From Bacillus massilinigeriensis (GTDB taxonomy: Bacteria > Bacillota > Bacilli > Bacillales > Cytobacillaceae): DNA of 64,000 nucleotides. The stretch lies in contig NZ_LT630004.1 in the NCBI RefSeq assembly GCF_900111815.1, forward strand, positions 2,354,697 through 2,418,696, read 5' to 3'. The translations under genes were made by a program, and so were the position numbers. Position 1 is the stretch's first letter. Each line of letters starts with the position of its first letter. Of this stretch, positions 1 to 8,541 are shown piece after piece. The notes beneath the pieces were generated by a model. It saw only the letters and a program-made list of their open reading frames with translations, was not told the DNA's origin and made no database searches.

Positions 1-353
1 TTTGCCGCTTCCGCTATATCCATTGCATTCTTTAATTCTCCAATCATGGTAGAAAAATCTTCTACAATCATTTTTACCATCTGGGAAGCATTCTCCTCAC
101 CTTTTGCTTCTTTTACTGATGAAATCTCCAGGCAACCTGCCATGGTTGCGACAGGCTTGTCCCCAAGTGAAAGCAGACGTTCAGCAAGCTCATCAATATG
201 AAGCCCTGCTTCGTTATACAGTTCTTCGAATTTAGCATGTAGTGTAAAGAACTCAGAACCCGTTACATACCAATGATAGTTATGCAGTTTAATATACAGC
301 ACACTCCAATTGGCAATTTGCTTGTTGACAGCTTGTGTTAACTCATTTTTCAT
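1..353 (-). CDS. dps: Dps-family ferritin-like protein, C-terminal part beyond the window
   Basis: Reading leftward from an ATG at 353, the protein begins MKNELTQAVNKQIANW and continues with YIKLHNYHWYVTG and HAKFEELYNEAGLHIDELAERL. These are the first two helices of Dps proteins, with the ferroxidase-site residues His (NYHW), Asp and Glu (HIDELAE) in place. Dps forms 12-mers that oxidise and store iron and protect DNA from peroxide. About 117 codons are visible of the usual 145-150; the gene runs off the left edge. The start is set by an AGGAGG-type site just upstream. A TATAAT-like element lies further upstream, but I could not find a convincing PerR or sigma-B site. Confidence 0.92.
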   Translation of the reverse strand, partial: MKNELTQAVNKQIANWSVLYIKLHNYHWYVTGSEFFTLHAKFEELYNEAGLHIDELAERLLSLGDKPVATMAGCLEISSVKEAKGEENASQMVKMIVEDFSTMIGELKNAMDIAEAA

Positions 354-515
354 CTTTGTATCCTCCTCTAGAACATTTTTCCAACATCATTATAGTCTAT
401 TAATCCCCTCCAATGGCTCACTATCCGAATAGTTCACAGACTGTTCATGTTTACCCGATAATTTGCTTTGAATGTTTTGTTAAAAAACCCATATGTATTT
501 AAAATAAGAAGCAGA

Positions 516-547
516 AAAAGGGAGCTGGCATAGTGCAGCTCCCTTTT
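516..547 (-). terminator. Rho-independent terminator of the ltaS-like gene
   Basis: A perfect 12-bp inverted repeat (516-527 with 536-547, 8-nt loop) ends in an A/T run and lies 4 nt past the stop codon of the LTA synthase-like gene. Confidence 0.85.
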
Positions 548-551
548 CTCG

Positions 552-2498
552 TTATTTCTCTTCCTTGTCTTCATCCGGATTTGTATAATCAAAGTCCGAA
601 CGATCGATTGGTTTGAAGTTATCTGGGGTATAGAACCGTAGAAGGTCACCGTTTACAACCTTGTCGGAAAGCTCTAGCTGCTGCTGAACGAACTCTTTCG
701 TCTGCCTCATTTCTTCCGTTTTTTCTAGCGGTTCACCTGTTTTTGTATCATAATATTTTTCATTTACCGATGTTACTTCAGGGGTTACAAAGTTTCCGTT
801 ACGGAATGTTACAATTTCACGGTGCTTAGGAGAAAGCAGGTCTGTTCCGAATTGGACATAATCCTTTGTATCAATACCCAACAAATGCATAAGTGTTGGC
901 AGCAAGTCGATTTGCCCGCCATACTGATGCATCGTACCGCCTTCAACGCCTGGAATATGGATGAATAGCGGGACCTCTTGCAATTCGGCGTTAACTGTTG
1001 GTGTAACTTCCTTGCCTAACACTGTTTCCATCGCCTTATTATGGTTTTCAGATATACCATAGTGGTCACCATACATAACAATAATCGAATTATCATAAAG
1101 ACCAGATTCCTTTAAATAGTTGAAAAATTCCTTTACAGCTTCGTCGGAATAACGTGCTGTCTGGAAATAGGAATCAACTGATTTATCCCCAGTTGTATGC
1201 GGTCCAATGGTCGCTTCTTCTTCATCGATTGGATAAGGATAGTGATTGGATAACATAATAAATTTCGTATAGAACGGCTGAGGCAATTCTGAAAGCAACG
1301 GAATGGACTCTTTAAAGAAAGGTTTATCCTTCATTCCGTAGTTTTCCACATTCTCACTGCTCATGTCATAGTACGAGGAATCAAAAAACTTATTATAACC
1401 AAATGACTTGTAAATTTCATCACGGTTCCAGAATGATTTCGTATTTCCATGAAATACAGCGGATGTGTACCCCTTTTGACCAAGTATTGCAGGAGCAGCC
1501 TGATAGGTGTTCAAACCTTTTGTAGTAAAAGCCGACCCCTGTGGAAGACCAAACAACGAATTCTCCAGCATAAACTCAGCATCTGCTGTCTTACCTTGTG
1601 CAGTCTGATGGAAGAAATTATCAAAGTACAAGGTGTTTTGGTCTCTTGTTAAAGAATTCAGGAAAGGAGTGACTTCCTCTCCGTTAATTTTGTAATTTAT
1701 CAAGAAGTTCTGCATGGATTCAAGATGCAAATAAATGACGTTCTTCCCTTTAGCTGCACCAAAATATTTCGGATTAGGCTCTGCATACTGTGACTGGGTG
1801 AAATTGATTACTTCTGTTATGTCACTGCTGTCCGCCATAACCCTTTGGGCAGAAGCCTTTGTGCTTTGCACTGCATCGTAAATTGTATAGTTGAACATAC
1901 CGAGGTACTTGACAATATAATTACGATCGAAAGTCCTTTTCAGAAGCTGCGGGCGATCCTTCTCTGCAAGTCCAAGATTAACTGTTGAGATTGCAAACGC
2001 AACAAGAATAACTGCCATCGCCTTTTTTCGATGGAAAGACGATGAATCAATTGTAATCTTGCGACTCAGGAAAAGAGCCACCAACAATACAAAATCAACA
2101 AACAGCAGGATATCCATCGGCTTAACAAGCGAAATGACACTGCCGCTCACATCACCAAAATTCTCTGTTTGTGTAACTGTTGGCAAAGTAATAAAATCAT
2201 TAAAAAATCTGTAATACAGAACATTTGCATATAGGATAAAGCTCAGGATAAAATCGATAATCAATATCCAGTAGTATTTTTTCTTTCCTTTCCTGAATAA
2301 TGCTAACCCTAAGAACAAGACAGAAGAACCAAGAGGATTCAGGAAAAGGAGAAAGTGCTGCATCACACTTTCGACACCAAGATCAAATTGAGTTAACTGC
2401 ACAAAGTACGTCTTAATCCACATAAGGACAACGGCTAAAAAGAAAAACCCAGTGTAGCTGTTAATATTGAATTGTTCTTTATTCAAAAAGCTTTTCAT
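552..2498 (-). CDS. Lipoteichoic acid synthase family protein (LtaS-like)
   Basis: The 648-residue protein has about five N-terminal membrane helices (roughly residues 15-180) and an extracellular alkaline-phosphatase/sulfatase-fold domain. Catalytic motifs seen are HLESMQNF (metal-binding Glu), QGKTADAEF (nucleophile Thr) and MYGDHYGISE (metal-binding Asp-His). LtaS enzymes transfer glycerol phosphate from phosphatidylglycerol onto the growing LTA chain; paralogues act as primases or stress-induced synthases, and I cannot say which this is. I chose the ATG at 2498 (MKSFLNKEQF) because a GCAGGTG site lies just upstream. An in-frame start 19 codons earlier has no such site and would overlap the promoter leader. 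The gene is monocistronic, between its own promoter and terminator. Confidence 0.9.
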   Translation of the reverse strand: MKSFLNKEQFNINSYTGFFFLAVVLMWIKTYFVQLTQFDLGVESVMQHFLLFLNPLGSSVLFLGLALFRKGKKKYYWILIIDFILSFILYANVLYYRFFNDFITLPTVTQTENFGDVSGSVISLVKPMDILLFVDFVLLVALFLSRKITIDSSSFHRKKAMAVILVAFAISTVNLGLAEKDRPQLLKRTFDRNYIVKYLGMFNYTIYDAVQSTKASAQRVMADSSDITEVINFTQSQYAEPNPKYFGAAKGKNVIYLHLESMQNFLINYKINGEEVTPFLNSLTRDQNTLYFDNFFHQTAQGKTADAEFMLENSLFGLPQGSAFTTKGLNTYQAAPAILGQKGYTSAVFHGNTKSFWNRDEIYKSFGYNKFFDSSYYDMSSENVENYGMKDKPFFKESIPLLSELPQPFYTKFIMLSNHYPYPIDEEEATIGPHTTGDKSVDSYFQTARYSDEAVKEFFNYLKESGLYDNSIIVMYGDHYGISENHNKAMETVLGKEVTPTVNAELQEVPLFIHIPGVEGGTMHQYGGQIDLLPTLMHLLGIDTKDYVQFGTDLLSPKHREIVTFRNGNFVTPEVTSVNEKYYDTKTGEPLEKTEEMRQTKEFVQQQLELSDKVVNGDLLRFYTPDNFKPIDRSDFDYTNPDEDKEEK

Positions 2499-2579
2499 TT
2501 TTTCACCTGCTTTATTTTTAGAAGATATCATTTTATTCGTTCCATTTATCACCATAAAAAAGGCTCATTACAAAAGATT

Positions 2580-2608
2580 AATATACTCCTATTTTGATAA
2601 ATTGTAAA
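2580..2608 (-). promoter_or_regulatory. Sigma-A promoter of the ltaS-like gene
   Basis: On the minus strand, TTTACA (2608-2603) and TATATT (2585-2580) are separated by exactly 17 bp. Transcription would begin near 2572, giving a leader of about 75 nt. Confidence 0.65.
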
Positions 2609-2734
2609 GGATAAAAGGACTAGATGTAAAAATCTGATAAAACCCTAATTGTACTTTTTCCCTGATTCTCAACCTGTTAAACCTCATTTCAGCGACTTTA
2701 TTAAATTATGGACAAAGCCAGCAATATATTCCGG

Positions 2735-2767
2735 GAAAAATAAAAACCAGACATCTAACGGTCTGGT
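2735..2767 (-). terminator. Terminator downstream of the murG-like gene
   Basis: Inverted repeat 2746-2752 with 2761-2767 (ACCAGAC/GTCTGGT, 8-nt loop). On the minus strand it is followed by TTTTTATTTTT, an excellent U-tract. It lies about 125 nt past the murG-like stop. Confidence 0.75.
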
Positions 2768-2892
2768 CTTATCTTATAATTTGAATCTCCCGGTTATTTT
2801 ATTCAATACAGCAGCCATATGTGAAAAACTGTGAATGGAGTCGTACATTTCTCCTGCAAGTTCCGCTCTACTCTATTGTGATATGAATAAGT

Positions 2893-3972
2893 CTACATTT
2901 TCCGTCTTTTTATCGAAGCGGAAGCGATTGCATGATAAAGCTTTTGCAGTCCGTCTCCTTGATTCTTCGACTCCATGTTTTTAATATACGCTTCTCTATT
3001 GCTGTCCATTTCCCGAAGTGTCTTTATTAGAGATTCTTCTGTCATCTCTTCCTCATTCAGCACTTCACCAAAACCCTGCTTCGCAAACGATTTAGCGTTC
3101 AAAATTTGGTCCCCGCGGCTTGCCGATAGTGGAAGCGGGATAAGAATCATCGGAATCCTGAGAGCAAGGAATTCAAAGATCGAGTTGGAACCTGCACGCG
3201 AAATGATCAAATCAGCTGCTGCATAGAGATCAGCTAATCCTTCGTCAACATACTCAAACTGCTTATATCCTTTTTCTGCAATTCCAGCATCGGCCTTCCC
3301 TTTCCCGCAAAGGTGAACGACGTGATAATTTTCCAAGAGTGCCGGCAAACATCTTCTGACTGTTCCATTGATTTTCTTAGCACCAAGGCTGCCGCCCATT
3401 ACCAGTATGACTGACTTTGTCGAATCGAAGCCGCATAACCGCAGCCCCTTCTCTCTTTCACCATCATGAATATCTGGCCTAACTACAGGACCGAGAAACA
3501 ATGCTTTCTCTTTCGGTATATGTTTTCGTGTCTCAGGAAACGTGAAGGCCATTCTTTTCGAAAAAGGGATGGCAAGCTTTGATGCCAACCCGAGATTATA
3601 GTCAGATTCATGCGAAATGACAGAAACTCTATTCATCCATGCTGCCATCACAACAGGAACGGATACAAACCCGCCCTTAGAGAACACGATGTCCGGTTTG
3701 ATTTTCCGTATGAGCCTCTGCGCTTGCAGGACGCCCAAACCAACCTTCAATGGGTCAAGGAAGTTTTTCAAATCAAAGTATCTTCTCAGCTTGCCCGTCG
3801 AAATCGAATGATAGGTTACATCTGGAATTTTTTCAATAAGGCTTCTCTCAATGCCCTCTTTTGATCCTATGTAGTGAATCCGCCAGCCTTTCTCCCTCAA
3901 CAGCGGTATTAAGGCAAGATTCAAGGAAACATGGCCGGTGGAACCTCCTCCAGTCAACACAATTTTTCTCAT
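2893..3972 (-). CDS. MurG-like glycosyltransferase (second MurG type)
   Basis: The 359-residue GT-B fold glycosyltransferase matches the family UDP-GlcNAc:undecaprenyl-PP-MurNAc-pentapeptide GlcNAc transferase (lipid II formation, cytosolic face of the membrane). N-terminal loop GGGSTGHVSLN replaces the canonical GGGTGGH, the usual HEQN motif reads HESDYN, and the C-terminal domain carries GGSLGAKKIN and ISRAGSNSIFEFLA. It lies outside any division/cell-wall cluster and beside an LTA synthase. This fits the extra MurG paralogues known in the B. cereus group rather than the essential dcw-cluster copy. ATG at 3972 has GGAGGAAG upstream. The exact substrate is uncertain. Confidence 0.85.
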   Translation of the reverse strand: MRKIVLTGGGSTGHVSLNLALIPLLREKGWRIHYIGSKEGIERSLIEKIPDVTYHSISTGKLRRYFDLKNFLDPLKVGLGVLQAQRLIRKIKPDIVFSKGGFVSVPVVMAAWMNRVSVISHESDYNLGLASKLAIPFSKRMAFTFPETRKHIPKEKALFLGPVVRPDIHDGEREKGLRLCGFDSTKSVILVMGGSLGAKKINGTVRRCLPALLENYHVVHLCGKGKADAGIAEKGYKQFEYVDEGLADLYAAADLIISRAGSNSIFEFLALRIPMILIPLPLSASRGDQILNAKSFAKQGFGEVLNEEEMTEESLIKTLREMDSNREAYIKNMESKNQGDGLQKLYHAIASASIKRRKM

Positions 3973-4062
3973 GCGCTTCCTCCATCAGACTAAAAAATTA
4001 CTGCATTCAGCAGCACTCACTAAGTATATCTATATTCCCGGCAAAGGCGCTTTTTGCAAGCT

Positions 4063-4953
4063 TCACTCTTTGTAATAAGGATTAAGGTGGATCAATACTT
4101 CAGCAATATTATCATATTTAGCCATCAATGCCTTCTTCATTTCCCTCGAAAGATCATGCCCTTCCTTGATTGTCTTGAAATGATCAACAGACACCCTTAT
4201 GTCGACAAGGATATAATGTCCATGTTCCCTGGCTCTGACTCTGTCGATCCTGCGTATTTCTTCAAATTCAGAAATGACTGTGATATATTCCTGCATCAGC
4301 TTAGGCTCGATATTTCTCTCGATTAGGATATGGAAGGCTTCTGTCAGCATTTCCTTAGCAATCCTGAAAATCAAGTACGCTACGAAAATGCTGGCAACTT
4401 TGTCACCATACAGAAGGAAAGGCAAAGAGAATTTCTCTCCAGCAACAGAAAGAAGTACACCAGCCGCCGCCGCAACTGATGATACAATATCTGCTTTATG
4501 GTCGTATGCAATCGCCTCAATTGCCTTACTATTATGCGATTTTGCCACTTTTAGGGAATATCTGTATAAAAGAACTTTCGATACATAGGATACGAGGGCA
4601 ATGACCATTGCTAAAATGCTTGGCGCCTCGATCGGATGAAAGAATCCGGAAACACCTTCGTACACAACATAGAAGGAAACGAGGAGCAGGACCATCCCTA
4701 CTACTCCGGATACAATAATTTCCGCTTTCCCATGGCCGTATGGATGATCCTCATCTGCTGGTTTGTTTGCCAGTTTGATGACCAGCAGTACAATGATGGA
4801 TGCAAACACATCTGCAGCCGAATGGATACCATCTGCAAAAACCGCATCACTCTTTCCGTACCAGCCCACAACAATTTTTCCAACAGTCAATAAAACATTG
4901 CTCCAAACACTAATCCAGGCAACTTTTTTTGCAATAGATTCACGCGCTTCCAT
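4063..4953 (-). CDS. Cation diffusion facilitator family metal exporter
   Basis: The 296-residue protein has about six membrane helices and a C-terminal cytoplasmic dimerisation domain (from about residue 205). Transport-site residues are visible in DGIHSAADVF (helix 2) and in YDHKADIV (helix 5), with the family signature DEDHPYGHGKAE between. CDF proteins export divalent metals against protons. The close resemblance in length and motifs to B. subtilis MneP/MneS suggests Mn2+, but specificity is inferred. The start has GGGAGGGAAAG upstream. Single gene, no metal-responsive operator recognised. Confidence 0.9.
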   Translation of the reverse strand: MEARESIAKKVAWISVWSNVLLTVGKIVVGWYGKSDAVFADGIHSAADVFASIIVLLVIKLANKPADEDHPYGHGKAEIIVSGVVGMVLLLVSFYVVYEGVSGFFHPIEAPSILAMVIALVSYVSKVLLYRYSLKVAKSHNSKAIEAIAYDHKADIVSSVAAAAGVLLSVAGEKFSLPFLLYGDKVASIFVAYLIFRIAKEMLTEAFHILIERNIEPKLMQEYITVISEFEEIRRIDRVRAREHGHYILVDIRVSVDHFKTIKEGHDLSREMKKALMAKYDNIAEVLIHLNPYYKE

Positions 4954-5144
4954 CTTTCCCTCCCGTAATAGGCTATTTAAACTGATTTTCTTCTATCTTC
5001 CCCTTGATTCATCCCTTCCATAAGCAGTTAAATTTCATGCGCTGGCAATAGAAGAACACTTCCGCCTATTTTTCATAATATAGCGTAGAAATGGGCTCCA
5101 CATTTTTAATCGCAATGCCCAGTAAAAATAAAGGAGAGATCGTT

Positions 5145-6023
5145 TTGAGAAGGCTTGTATTACTGGCACTAATCGGCTTGGCTGCACAGCTTGTAGACGG
5201 GTCGCTTGGAATGGCTTATGGAGTGACTTCCTCTTCTCTGTTGCTGCTGTTCGGGATTGCCCCTGCCGTTGCCTCAGCTTCCGTCCATATGGCCGAAGTC
5301 GTAACAACGGCAGCTTCTGGTTTTTCCCATTTGCGTTTCGGGAATGTTGACAAACATGTCGTCAAAAAACTGATTATTCCCGGGTCGATTGGCGCATTCC
5401 TAGGAGCAGTTTTCCTTGGCAGCATCCCAGGCGACATTGTCAAACCATATGTCTCTTTTTTTCTCTTATGCCTCGGTTTTTATGTCATTTATCGTTTCCT
5501 GTTTAGCGATTTTGCGGGAAGCAATAATGGGAAGCCTGTCAAGATGACATCAAAGTTTTTCATTCCTCTCGGGTTCATCGCAGGCTTTTTTGATTCGACT
5601 GGCGGGGGCGGATGGGGCCCGATAGCAACACCTGTCCTAATGTCAAAAAAGATGGAAGCCCGAAAAGTAATCGGTACTGTTGATACAAGTGAATTCGCCA
5701 TCGCACTATCTGCGACTGCCGGATTTCTCCTGACTCTCGGGTGGAGCCAATTAAATTGGCAGTGGGTAATCGCGCTTATGATCGGCGGGCTTATCGCAGC
5801 CCCTATTGCTGCCTGGCTTGTTAAAATCATCCCTTCCCATTTCCTTGGCATCCTAGTTGGCGGCATGATTATTATGACCAACACAAAGACGCTAATGGCA
5901 GCTATTCACGTTCCTTCTGCCGGAAGCTCAGCAATCTATACGATTCTTGGAAGCTTATGGCTTGCTGGAATCATTTATGTATGGAAGAAATCAAGACCTA
6001 ATCATACAGGATCTGCAGGCTGA
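5145..6023 (+). CDS. TauE/SafE family anion exporter
   Basis: A 292-residue hydrophobic protein with about eight helices and the duplicated TauE/SafE (DUF81) repeat: GLAAQLVDGSLGMAYG near the N terminus and GFIAGFFDSTGGGGWG near the middle. Family members move sulfite, sulfonates or sulfoacetate. I chose the TTG at 5145 because AAGGAGAG sits 6-9 nt upstream; an earlier in-frame ATG at 5091 has no such site. It is convergent with the mazG-like gene. The sulfite/sulfolactate genes 2 kb away make a role in exporting one of these anions plausible, but that is inference. Confidence 0.85.
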   Translation: MRRLVLLALIGLAAQLVDGSLGMAYGVTSSSLLLLFGIAPAVASASVHMAEVVTTAASGFSHLRFGNVDKHVVKKLIIPGSIGAFLGAVFLGSIPGDIVKPYVSFFLLCLGFYVIYRFLFSDFAGSNNGKPVKMTSKFFIPLGFIAGFFDSTGGGGWGPIATPVLMSKKMEARKVIGTVDTSEFAIALSATAGFLLTLGWSQLNWQWVIALMIGGLIAAPIAAWLVKIIPSHFLGILVGGMIIMTNTKTLMAAIHVPSAGSSAIYTILGSLWLAGIIYVWKKSRPNHTGSAG

Positions 6024-6028
6024 ATAGG

Positions 6029-6054
6029 AAAAGCTGTTGACACCAACAGCTTTT
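6029..6054. terminator. Bidirectional terminator
   Basis: Perfect 11-bp inverted repeat (6029-6039 with 6044-6054, 4-nt loop) flanked by A and T runs, between two convergent genes. Confidence 0.85.
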
Positions 6055-6058
6055 CTTT

Positions 6059-6385
6059 CTATCCTCCAGCTGGCTCAATGATAAGTTTCTTGCCGTAACC
6101 ACCAAGCTGCTTTTTCTTCATTTGTCTTGTGAACTCTATTTCCGGTTCCGTAATTCCTCTCTGTTCTGCGATTGCATAGATAATTTCCAAGAGGTCCGCG
6201 ATGTCACCGGCTAACTTGTCATGCCTGCTTTCAACAAAGCATTCCATTTCCTCCACGAGGGCTTCCTGCAGCTTAATAGAATATTCTTTGTCATTCAATA
6301 CTCCTGTACTAAAGGATTTCCCCTGTTCCTTCAACAGGTCGGGTATGCCATCCCGGACAAGCTTGTTGTACTTTATTTTCTCCAT
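6059..6385 (-). CDS. MazG-like / phosphoribosyl-ATP pyrophosphohydrolase-like protein
   Basis: A 108-residue protein starting MEKIKYNKLVRDGIPDLL, a hallmark of a small all-alpha NTP pyrophosphatase family related to HisE/MazG. The Mg-binding helix pair is visible as EALVEEMECF and LAGDIADLLEIIYA (Glu/Asp clusters). Family members are thought to hydrolyse unwanted nucleoside triphosphates, but this branch is poorly characterised. I moved the start to the ATG at 6385, which has GGGGG upstream; the upstream extension looks non-coding. Confidence 0.8.
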   Translation of the reverse strand: MEKIKYNKLVRDGIPDLLKEQGKSFSTGVLNDKEYSIKLQEALVEEMECFVESRHDKLAGDIADLLEIIYAIAEQRGITEPEIEFTRQMKKKQLGGYGKKLIIEPAGG

Positions 6386-6512
6386 CGAATCCCCCCTATT
6401 ATTCCATAGCATGTTTTTTCCTCACCCTATCATTTTCAAACCAATCATCTGAATTTAAAGAGGGTCTGCCAATATTAGGCAAACCCCTTTTTCTCCCTAT
6501 TGTGCAAATCAG

Positions 6513-6911
6513 CTAATAAAGCATTTCGAGATCATGGTAGTACTTGAATTCAAGCAAATTATTAGCAGGGTCAATTAAGAAGAAAGTAAGATGTTCCTCT
6601 CTTTTTCCCGGAAAACGAACCATTGGCTCCTGGAAAAAGGGAAAGCTTTGATTCACTGCTTTTTCGAGCAGTCTATCAAACTCTTCTCTATCAAGGAAGG
6701 TTATACCAAAGTGACGAGGATACATTTTTGGAGTTTTGTCTATTCCTTCCGGGTTTAAATGACATACAAGCTGATCTCCAAAAAAGTCGAACGTTACTCT
6801 GTCTTCATATCTCCTGGCAAGCCTGCAACCTAGTTTTTGATAATAATCTGCCGTCTCATCAAGATCTTTACATGGAACAGCAAGATGAAAGACTTTATTG
6901 CTTTCTCTCAT
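6513..6911 (-). CDS. VOC (glyoxalase/dioxygenase fold) family protein
   Basis: A 132-residue protein with two beta-alpha-beta-beta-beta modules. Likely metal ligands are the His of KVFHLAVPC at the start and the Glu of NLLEFKYY near the end, with a HFGITFLD segment opening the second half. VOC enzymes include glyoxalase I, dioxygenases and resistance proteins; no substrate can be assigned. The gene overlaps the 3' end of comA by 17 bp, so it is cotranscribed and translationally coupled with the sulfolactate genes. A role in that pathway is possible. Confidence 0.8.
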   Translation of the reverse strand: MRESNKVFHLAVPCKDLDETADYYQKLGCRLARRYEDRVTFDFFGDQLVCHLNPEGIDKTPKMYPRHFGITFLDREEFDRLLEKAVNQSFPFFQEPMVRFPGKREEHLTFFLIDPANNLLEFKYYHDLEMLY

Positions 6912-7686
6912 ATTCCTTCACTCCTTTAAACAGGTGGAAAGTATCCGAGCGGAGGCCCAGCCTCAAAGTTTCTAATGGAATTACATCATGAAAGGAGATA
7001 TTGGCAAGGTTTACATTGCTTCCTACTTCGCGAATCAGTTCTGTCTGAATCCTTTTTTCAGGAGCTTCAAAGATAATGCTTCCTAAATCCAGTTCTGATG
7101 ACACGATTGCAGAAACAATATCGCTGCGGATGGCCCCATTGCTTTTACACATTCCGCTCGTACCGCTTTCTCTTGTTTCGGTAATAACCTTTTTGGCACC
7201 TGCCTCCATATCCTCTTGAATCCATTCGAGCCATTCTAATGGATTCTGTCTATCAGATACCTCGGCAACTTTGCTTCCTACTTCACTAAAAACGATAAAC
7301 TCCTTTGAAAAATCCTTAATGTAGCCGGCCTTCTCCCTATTGCTCATATCAAGCGTCCCATTTGAAATCTCTATATATTTACATCCGTTAGCAAGGCAAT
7401 ACTCATAGAAGCTTTCTATTTTCTGTTGACTTACAAATTTCTCAAACAACGTCCCGCCAAAAAAAAACTCGATCCCATGGTATCTTAGGCAGGCAATTTT
7501 CTCAGAAATTTGCTCTGTTACTAGGGAAGTTCCCCAGCCAAATTTCACGTAATCGATAAACTTTCCTGAAGATGTGACCGTATCCCGGAAAAAGTTAAGC
7601 GGGACGCCATTATCAATCAGAACTGTCATTCCTTTAGATCGCGGCTTTGACTCTCTCTCTGGGAGCAATAAAGAATTCTTTTTCAT
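6895..7686 (-). CDS. comA: Phosphosulfolactate synthase (ComA; B. subtilis YitD type)
   Basis: The 263-residue TIM-barrel protein matches the ComA family, which adds sulfite to phosphoenolpyruvate to form (2R)-phospho-3-sulfolactate. Visible family segments include DYVKFGWGTS, CKYIEISNGTLDM, VFSEVGSK, ITETRESGTSG and LRLGLRSDTFHLF; the conserved Lys, Glu and Arg residues in these form the phosphate and PEP site. The ATG overlaps the comB stop by 4 bp (ATGA), showing coupling. In archaea the pathway leads to coenzyme M; in bacilli it leads to sulfolactate, an abundant small molecule of B. subtilis spores. Confidence 0.92.
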   Translation of the reverse strand: MKKNSLLLPERESKPRSKGMTVLIDNGVPLNFFRDTVTSSGKFIDYVKFGWGTSLVTEQISEKIACLRYHGIEFFFGGTLFEKFVSQQKIESFYEYCLANGCKYIEISNGTLDMSNREKAGYIKDFSKEFIVFSEVGSKVAEVSDRQNPLEWLEWIQEDMEAGAKKVITETRESGTSGMCKSNGAIRSDIVSAIVSSELDLGSIIFEAPEKRIQTELIREVGSNVNLANISFHDVIPLETLRLGLRSDTFHLFKGVKEYERKQ

Positions 7687-8378
7687 ACTTCCACCCTCTC
7701 GATCCTTGGCAAAACTCCACCAGTATTCACTTTCATTACAAATCCTTTATTTATCTCCTCCGTGCATAAGCAAATATCTTCCTGCTGGAACTCAGGCTTT
7801 TTAGGATCAAAGAATTTTTGTGCAGGTACGGAATTTTTTATTCTTTTGGAAACAGAGCAAGCATCTGCACCCCGATCACCAAGTATAAGTCCAGCAATAT
7901 ACTCGGCGCATGCGAGATCCTCATCGCCAGTAGGGTGTGAAGCTACCAAATTAATCTGGCAATCGGTATTTCTCGCTATACAATAAGAGCGAATATAATC
8001 TGCTGTCACTTTCGCATTGGAGAATCCTGTTACAAGGACTATCTCTGCATCAAGAGCGTTCAATGCAGCTTTGACGCCGTTCGTTGTTTTTTGCACAATT
8101 GTTTTTCCGTCAAGCATTTTTCCCTGCAAGTTCCATGGAGAGTTATCCAGGTCAAATCCCGCAATTGGCAATCCCTCTACTTCACCGGCTAGAAGGAAAT
8201 CCCGATTCTTTTGCTTCAGTTCAAGGGAAGCTTCCACTGTGGGCGAAAGGATGATTTCTTTTGCACCTAATAAAAAAGCATGATGTGCAACGGTAAAAGC
8301 GCGTATGACGTCAATTACCACATTCACCTCCGCTGTCCTTGGCGTCACGCTGTTCCCTTGGATAATCGAAACATTCAA
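7683..8378 (-). CDS. comB: 2-phosphosulfolactate phosphatase (ComB; B. subtilis YitC type)
   Basis: The 231-residue protein matches ComB, which removes phosphate from phosphosulfolactate to give sulfolactate. Family features are NVVIDVIRAFTV near the N terminus (acidic metal site), LLAGEVEGLPIAGFDLDNSP and TIVQKTTNGVKA. The start is TTG at 8378, preceded by AAGGGGG. It is first in a comB-comA-VOC operon and divergent from cysH-sat. The shared 160-bp intergenic region must hold both promoters; I could not identify a sigma-G or sigma-A site in it with confidence. Confidence 0.92.
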   Translation of the reverse strand: MNVSIIQGNSVTPRTAEVNVVIDVIRAFTVAHHAFLLGAKEIILSPTVEASLELKQKNRDFLLAGEVEGLPIAGFDLDNSPWNLQGKMLDGKTIVQKTTNGVKAALNALDAEIVLVTGFSNAKVTADYIRSYCIARNTDCQINLVASHPTGDEDLACAEYIAGLILGDRGADACSVSKRIKNSVPAQKFFDPKKPEFQQEDICLCTEEINKGFVMKVNTGGVLPRIERVEV

Positions 8379-8541
8379 TCTGGTTCCCCCTTCACATTAA
8401 AAATGATGTCAAAAAAGTATATTCGCCCACCTTCAGATTGTTACTCTTGCCGTAGAATCACCGGAAAGGAACTGCCTGAATACAATGATCTAGGTATTTA
8501 CCCAGCTGGCCAAGTCAAACGAAAGATTGGGAGGAAATGCA

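Larger units (their letters stand above)
2499..2892. other. Intergenic region between ltaS-like and murG-like genes
   Basis: This 394-bp gap holds the ltaS-like promoter (2580-2608) and the murG-like gene's terminator (2746-2767). The short plus-strand reading frame inside it (about 2649-2834) has no ribosome binding site and no recognisable product. I see nothing else. Confidence 0.6.

Noticed and set aside
8379-8541. Sporulation (sigma-G) promoter between comB and cysH
   Set aside because: GAATA and CATTTTTA-like elements exist, but the spacing does not fit the consensus, so I did not annotate one.
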